64,000 nucleotides of DNA from Neckera pumila. Lineage: Eukaryota; Streptophyta; Bryopsida; Hypnales; Neckeraceae. Positions within the stretch are counted from its first letter, which is position 1; every line of letters starts with the position of its first letter. Position numbers and translations under genes: made by a program. Shown one piece after another: positions 58,690 through 64,000 of this stretch. The stretch covers positions 18,616,065 through 18,680,064 of the forward strand of contig OZ018416.1 of the NCBI GenBank assembly GCA_963969595.1, given 5' to 3'. Under the pieces are notes generated by a model. That model made no database searches and had not been told where the DNA came from. It saw nothing but the letters and a program-made list of their open reading frames with translations.

Positions 58690-59300
58690 TCAAAAATTGA
58701 TTTGAGAACCTCAAAAAAAATTCTACAAAAAATTCTTGATTTTTATTCTTTCAAAACTCCTTAAATAGAGGTAGGTACAATATAAGAGGAAAAACTAAAT
58801 TGTTAATAGCTTTGAGATGGAATTGAAACATACTAATCCCAATGATAATATTGTTATATCAATCAAAAGGAAATTGTGGCCCTTTTTTTTTGAATTGTCA
58901 TAATTGAGTTCAAAAACAAATAGTGTAGTACATTATTTTCTCAAGAAGATGCAAATGAGTAATTGGTTGCAAATCTATAAGTTTTGTCACTTTCACATCA
59001 CTAATCCAAATGGATTGAATAAAGTCTTTCTATGTAGACAAAAAAGCGATAAGAAGAAACTTGAAAATTTCATTTTTTTTTTTCCTTATTTTTTGCTTGG
59101 CAAATCGCTTTTGGATCTTAGAATGACATAACTTTTGCGACCATGTATTGATTGAAATAAAAATGATATTTCAATCAAGCGAATATGTTTGTTTATTTTC
59201 AAGAAAAAATTTCAAAAATCATGTCTAAAGTTCAAGTCAAATGAGCCTACCTTAAAATCTCACGTGTCCTCCAAGGAGACTTTGGGACTTTAGGAGTTAA
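58690..59300 (+). repeat. TTAA repeat, subfamily B, partial
   Basis: The interior resembles 50235-50925 and the right half of 5954-7178. The right end is GGGACTTTAGGAGTTAA. The left end was not found and the start is approximate. Confidence 0.45.
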
Positions 59301-59389
59301 CTAAGGTCTTTTAAAGAAAGCATTTACAAAAAGTTGTCCATGAAGCCTTTAAGCCTAACTTATCATTCAAGTGTTCCAAGAGTTTTTTT

Positions 59390-60319
59390 TTAACCTCTAA
59401 AAGACCAACATGCATTTTTTGGCCGTATAGAAATTTTGGGCAGGTACATGTGGTTGGAGTTTTTTATATTTTAGGCTGAAATTTTAACAGAAGGTGGGGA
59501 CAAGGAATATCTTCATGTGTACAAAATTTCATGACATTTTGAAATACGAGCCAAAAGTTGTGACCTAATATGTTACTTTTTTGTAATTGGGCAGTTCGGG
59601 CAGATCAGAAAAATCATTTTGGGGGGAATTTTTTTTCTGAAATTGGTTCTCTGCATTTAAATATACTTGAAAAGCTTTGAATCATTCCATTTGAATTGAT
59701 GAGTCAAAAGTTATGAGGGTTTTAAGTTGGCGGGCAATAATGGATTCTCTACTCTAAAAAAACTTTAAAGTCGTTTATTTTACTCAATTTTCAATATTTT
59801 TGGAAAAAAATAAGACCTTAGGATGTAGATTGATTATTACAACATTAAAACTAATGGGATTAGCATTTTTTAATTCCATAATTAAATTCTTAACAATTTA
59901 GTATTTTGAATCATTCTCTACTTTTTTTCTACTTACTATTTTTTTCCTATATACTGTTCAATTCCAAATGATGTGAAATTTTTCAAGCATATAGCCATCT
60001 TGTTTAGAAAACTGAATTTTAATAATCACCACCTTTTTCAACATTTTTTCATTGAAAAGTGAGCTTGTGAAGTGCAGCTGCCCAATTTTTCGCAGGATTG
60101 AAAAAATGGTTTTGGAGACTTTGAATGCTTATATCTTATGATCCACATGGTGGAATTTTCTGAAATTTTTACCACATGTTATCAAGACATTGTACTATAA
60201 GATCCTATGGTTACATGTGTCAAAAATTGTTTTTTTCCAAAAATTTGGTAGTTGTCATAGAAATGGCAGTTTTGGAGCGTTTTTGGTGATTACATAGTCT
60301 TTGAAACTTTAGGGGTTAA
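59390..60319 (-). mobile_element. TTAA-bounded repeat, subfamily A, inverted copy 4
   Basis: It starts TTAACCTCTAAAAGACC and ends GAAACTTTAGGGGTTAA. About 930 bp, it is the reverse complement of the 7902-8826 type, with the same internal order (for example GGCCGTATAGAAATTTTGGG, the complement of the right end of copy 3). Recovering the same length in the opposite orientation 50 kb away confirms the element boundaries. Confidence 0.75.
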
Positions 60320-61202
60320 ATGTGTTGAAAGGTTTTCAAAGAACTTTTCATTGTCAAGAATGATGAAAAGTCCCATAAAAACCTTTCAATTTTGAAAGAG
60401 ACACCTTGAAAACAGCAATTCCAAGAAGCAATTATGAGAGCTAAAAGTTTATTGATAGATGTGCATTCATATTTATCTTTCAATTGCATGTAAAACCTAA
60501 AGATAGGGTTGTTTAATACGAAGATCATTCTTAAAGGTTTATTTGAATGCTTCAAGGATATGATCATTGAACATCATATATATATCAAATATGATGTATC
60601 AAATAGATGAATATATTTTAAAATCTCCATTAACCCCTAAAGTACAAAGTTTTCTCCAGAATTCATGTTTTAGAAAAAATCATCATGAAGCATTCTTTGG
60701 AAGAATATTTTGGAATTGATATAGAAATAAAAATTGTAGATTTTGAATTTTAGATTCCATCCATATGGTTAGATTCACCAGTGAAATCACCAATGTTTTT
60801 TTATAAACTTTGAAAGGAAAATTTGAAGACTCCTTCTCAATTCAATTACAAGCAAAATATTATCAGTTTTTGAGTAAATTTATTGGAATGGATTTGAAAT
60901 GAGATTTTTTTAACATGATGATATTTTTTTTTTAAATTGTGTTCTTTCATTGACCTTGTTTTATCAAATCCAATTTTGAACTAGGATCAAGTCAATTTTG
61001 GCTTGGTCTACCACTTAATATGCTTCTACATTTGTCATTTTAAAAAAACAATGTATTCTAATAACACCAAATTCAACCATTAGATAGGACAATAACTTAA
61101 TAAAGTATTCCTACAAATTATGGTGACTTTCATCCAAGTGGTAGTGTGAAAGCAACAAGAATATAAATTTGTTATTAATCTCAAAATTAGATGTTGAAGT
61201 GC

Positions 61203-62072
61203 TTAACTCCTAAAGTCCATTGTCCCCTCAGGGGACAAATCAAATGTTGGGCAGAGTACTATGATCCTCAATTTTTAATGAAACTTTTTGAAACTTTTCT
61301 ACCACAAAAAGCTTCAAACTAAACTCGGCAGGTAGCATAAAAAATTTGCAAAAGGTCAAAATAATTTTAATTTTTTTTCTCCGAAACTTTATATTTTTGT
61401 CTACATGTGAAGCTTTGATTCATTTTATTTGAACTAATAATGAAAAAGTTAAGGACAATCTTGTTTTTTGGGCAATCTAAGCATCTTCTTGAAGAAAGAA
61501 TTTGTAAGATTCATTTCTAAATGCAATTTTCACAATTTTCACAATTTTTTTATTGAGGATGTTGTGTTTGCTTGCTAAAACAATCTCACCATTGGGCTTA
61601 TTGTGTTTCAATACCATCTAAGAGCTATTAACAATTTAATTTTTTTTTCAATCTTGGACCTACTTCTACTTAACAAATTTTTAAAGAATGAAAATCAAGT
61701 GTGCGTTTTTTGAAAAGAAAATTCTACACTTTCAACTCACATCTTCAACATAAAAAATTTTAAACTCAAACTCTGTAGTGCAAAAAAATTCCACAAACGG
61801 CGGTCAAAGTCATCTGAAATTGCAGGCCAGTGTTCAAAAGATCTTTCTTTTTCAATTTTGAATGCTAATACCTTCCAATCTATACAATCAAACTTCATGA
61901 AATCTTTACCACATGATCTTTGACAAGTGAAGTACAAGATCCTATGGTTCAATCCTATAGTTTGATCCTAAAAAAATGTTTTTTTTTGTGTTCTTGGATG
62001 AACGCAACAAAAATGGCAGTTTTGAGTGGCTTTTGACAGGAAAAATGGCGGCTTGGGACTTTAGGGGTTCAA
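61203..62072 (-). mobile_element. TTAA-bounded repeat, subfamily B, inverted copy
   Basis: It starts TTAACTCCTAAAGTCCATTG and ends GGGACTTTAGGGGTTCAA. About 870 bp. The interior is the reverse complement of the 5954-7178 type without its nested MITE. One outer TTAA has become TTCA. Non-coding. Confidence 0.6.
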
Positions 62073-62099
62073 GGTTAAGTATCACTGTTAGAGAAATCA

Positions 62100-62433
62100 T
62101 TAGATGATATTCGGGGGTCTTGGAGGGCCGTTTTAGGCCCGTATCCTGATCTGCCCAAATTCAATGAATGCCGGTACGGGTGTACCAGAATTTTTTTTTT
62201 TCAAAAAAAAAAAAAAAAAAAAAGATTCTTTTTTACCAAAATGTCATTTTAAGCAAAAATTTTTTTACCAAAATATCATTTAAGCAAATTTTTTTTTTTT
62301 TTTTTTCAAAAAATGATGTGGCAGTTGCTGTGCCACGTCAGCCAGCTGCTACTGCTACATTCCCGCAGTCTGGGAACGCAGCAGACAGCAAGGGAACTCG
62401 GAGCCTTCCAAGTCCCTCGAATCTCATCTAATG
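62100..62433. mobile_element. MITE-like element, family M2
   Basis: The ends CATTAGATGATATTCGGGGG and CCCTCGAATCTCATCTAATG are imperfect inverted repeats. The interior holds poly-T and poly-A runs and a CG-rich part containing ATTCCCGCAGTCTGGGAACG, itself a small palindrome shared with the copy at the window start. About 334 bp. Confidence 0.7.
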
Positions 62434-62920
62434 CAATGTCCATTCCAATATAGATTTAGCATGGTTTTGTTAATAAAAAGGGTTGGTTACGATGTCTTAT
62501 TTCAAACACTTTTTAGCATAGTTCTGTTGATACTACCATGTATGATGAATGTCTTCATGAATGTGCCACGTTAGTTAAGATCAATTGCTACATCATCAAT
62601 AATTATTATTATTGTTATTATTTTTATTAATACCAAAAAAATTATTATTATTCAAAAATTTGCCTGAAAGGCTATCACAGAGGCACAATCTGCCATGTAA
62701 GTAAAGCTACCACTTCAACAGACCTACCACAAAGAAAGGACTACTACATCAATGCATTAATTAATTAAATCCATAGAATTCAGGTTCCCAAAGTAGACTT
62801 TGCACTTTAGGATTTAATTTTATAAGAGTGAACACTTCATTCAAAGTTATTCAATTCGCATTGCAGTTGAACTTTCATTGGATGCCACTTATCATGGTGT
62901 TTGAAGAGAGAAGAAGGGAA

Positions 62921-63491
62921 GGCCTTTATACAAATAAGGTGGTAGAAGGTAAGACAACCACTATGGGATAGGATAAGTAGGAGCCCAACTATTCATAGTT
63001 TGATCACAACTTGAAGTAGGAATTGTGGTTAAAGTATAATTTTATATCTCATTTAGGCATAGCAGATTAACTTTTCTCAAAAAACTTTAAACTTAAATTA
63101 GTTGTCAAATCAACCCAACTTTCATCTACAAAAATTTGTTTGAAATTTTGAGATCCTTATCAAAGTTATGGGCAAATTTCAGAAAGGATGTCTGAAAATG
63201 TCAAAGAAATGCCCCTTCCAAACCCTCTTTGAAATTTGTCCATAACTTTTGATAGGAATTTTGAATTCCCAAACGGATTTTTGGAGATAAAAGTTGGCTT
63301 GATTTGACAATTTTTTTAAGTTCAAAGTTTTTTGAGAAAAGTTAATCTACTATGCCTAAATGAGGTCTAAAATTCTACTTTAATTACAATTCCTACTTCA
63401 AGTTATGACTTAATTATGAATAGTTGAGCTCCTACTTATCCTATCCCATATTGGTTGGCTTACCTCCTACCACCCTACTTGTATAAAGGCC
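62921..63491. repeat. Long foldback: two ~280-bp inverted arms
   Basis: The left arm begins GGCCTTTATACAA and the right arm ends TTGTATAAAGGCC. Between them the arms match closely for about 280 bp each: ATGGGATAGGATAAGTAGGAG, TTGAAGTAGGAATTGT, CATTTAGGCATAG and TTAACTTTTCTCAAAAAACTTT, all in inverted order. The loop is about 30 bp near 63206. No coding frame. A transcript would fold into a very long hairpin. Confidence 0.88.
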
Positions 63492-63507
63492 TTGCTTTCT
63501 TTTTTCT

Positions 63508-64000
63508 TTAACCCCTAAAGGACCATTGTCGGTTTGACGGACATTTGGGATTTTGGGCAGGTACCTACGAGTTAAAGTTTTGTTGTGATTTTTTGAAATT
63601 TTTTTTGAAGATAGAAAAAGTGATAAGCTTTGTGGGAATACAATTTTTTCACAATCAATGCCCGAGAAAAAAAATTATGACCAAATAAGCTCAAAACAGG
63701 GGACGGCGGGTAGCATAGAAAAAAGGACAAAAATTTGAATATTTTTTTTTTAATATTTTTTTTCTCATAGATTATATTTTTGTCTATTTGGAAAGCTTTT
63801 ATTCATTTCATTTGGATTTGTTATGAGAAAGTTATGGACATTCTTGTTTTTTGGGCAATTAGAGCATCTTTTTGAAAAATATAACTTCTAGGATGCATTT
63901 CCGAATGCAATTTTTCAAATTTTTTAGTTTTTTTTTTTGCATGGTTTATATTACTTGATAAAACAATCTCACCATTGGGATTAGTGAATTTTAATTCCAT
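63508..64000 (-). mobile_element. TTAA repeat, subfamily B, left part, cut by the window end
   Basis: It starts TTAACCCCTAAAGGACCATTG and then follows the reverse complement of the right half of 5954-7178 (GGGATTTTGGGCAGGTACC, later CTATTTGGAAAGCTTTTATTC). It continues beyond the window. Confidence 0.6.

Larger units (their letters stand above)
60630..62817. mobile_element. Possible outer TTAA element containing two nested insertions
   Basis: The left edge TTAACCCCTAAAGTACAAAG matches the complement of the right edge CTTTGCACTTTAGGATTTAA with few changes. Inside lie the complete elements 61203-62072 and 62100-62433. Removing them would leave an element of about 985 bp, close to the subfamily A length. 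The pairing is an inference from the ends only. Confidence 0.4.

Overview
This is a stretch of plant nuclear DNA. The evidence is a set of spliced genes with GT..AG introns, two plastid-type enzymes with probable transit peptides (uracil phosphoribosyltransferase and adenylosuccinate synthetase), a plant-type alpha-tubulin, a LUL/LOG2-type RING ligase, TCP site II and telo-box promoter words, and many small DNA transposon derivatives. Exons are GC-richer and sit in very AT-rich intergenic DNA. The small introns and repeat content would suit a non-seed land plant such as a bryophyte, but nothing here fixes the species.

Layout. 1-11.8 kb: no gene found; short inverted-repeat elements and a family of repeats ending in TTAACCCCTAAAG. 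12.7-15.4 kb (+): LUL-type RING E3 ligase, 3 coding exons. 18.9-23.0 kb (-): complete alpha-tubulin, 5 exons, with the 31-codon first exon lying 777 bp upstream of the rest. 26.6-29.2 kb (-): 6-phosphogluconate dehydrogenase, 3 exons, ending in a peroxisomal SRL tripeptide. 30.3-30.7 kb: 47-bp minisatellite. 31.3 kb: CACTA-like foldback. 32.5-36.2 kb (-): plastid uracil phosphoribosyltransferase in 12 small exons. 36.5-42 kb: repeats. 43.0-43.9 kb (+): an intronless 286-residue protein that I do not recognise, built from two copies of one unit. 45.6-49.6 kb (-): plastid adenylosuccinate synthetase, 5 exons, with a 155-bp tandem repeat in intron 1. 51.2 kb: a near-perfect CACTA-like foldback. 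52.7-54.2 kb (-): farnesyltransferase/geranylgeranyltransferase-I alpha subunit, 5 exons. 54.9-55.1 kb (-): an isolated exon resembling the catalytic-loop part of a cytosine-5 DNA methyltransferase. 55-64 kb: repeats, including nested elements and a 570-bp foldback.

The genes are independent housekeeping functions: protein turnover, cytoskeleton, NADPH supply, pyrimidine salvage, purine synthesis and protein prenylation. They do not form a pathway cluster. The observations most worth following are the two-repeat protein at 43.0 kb, the TTAA-bounded repeat family, the methyltransferase-like exon and the long foldbacks.

Exon boundaries were assigned by eye from reading frame, GT..AG sites and remembered family sequence; no alignment was run.
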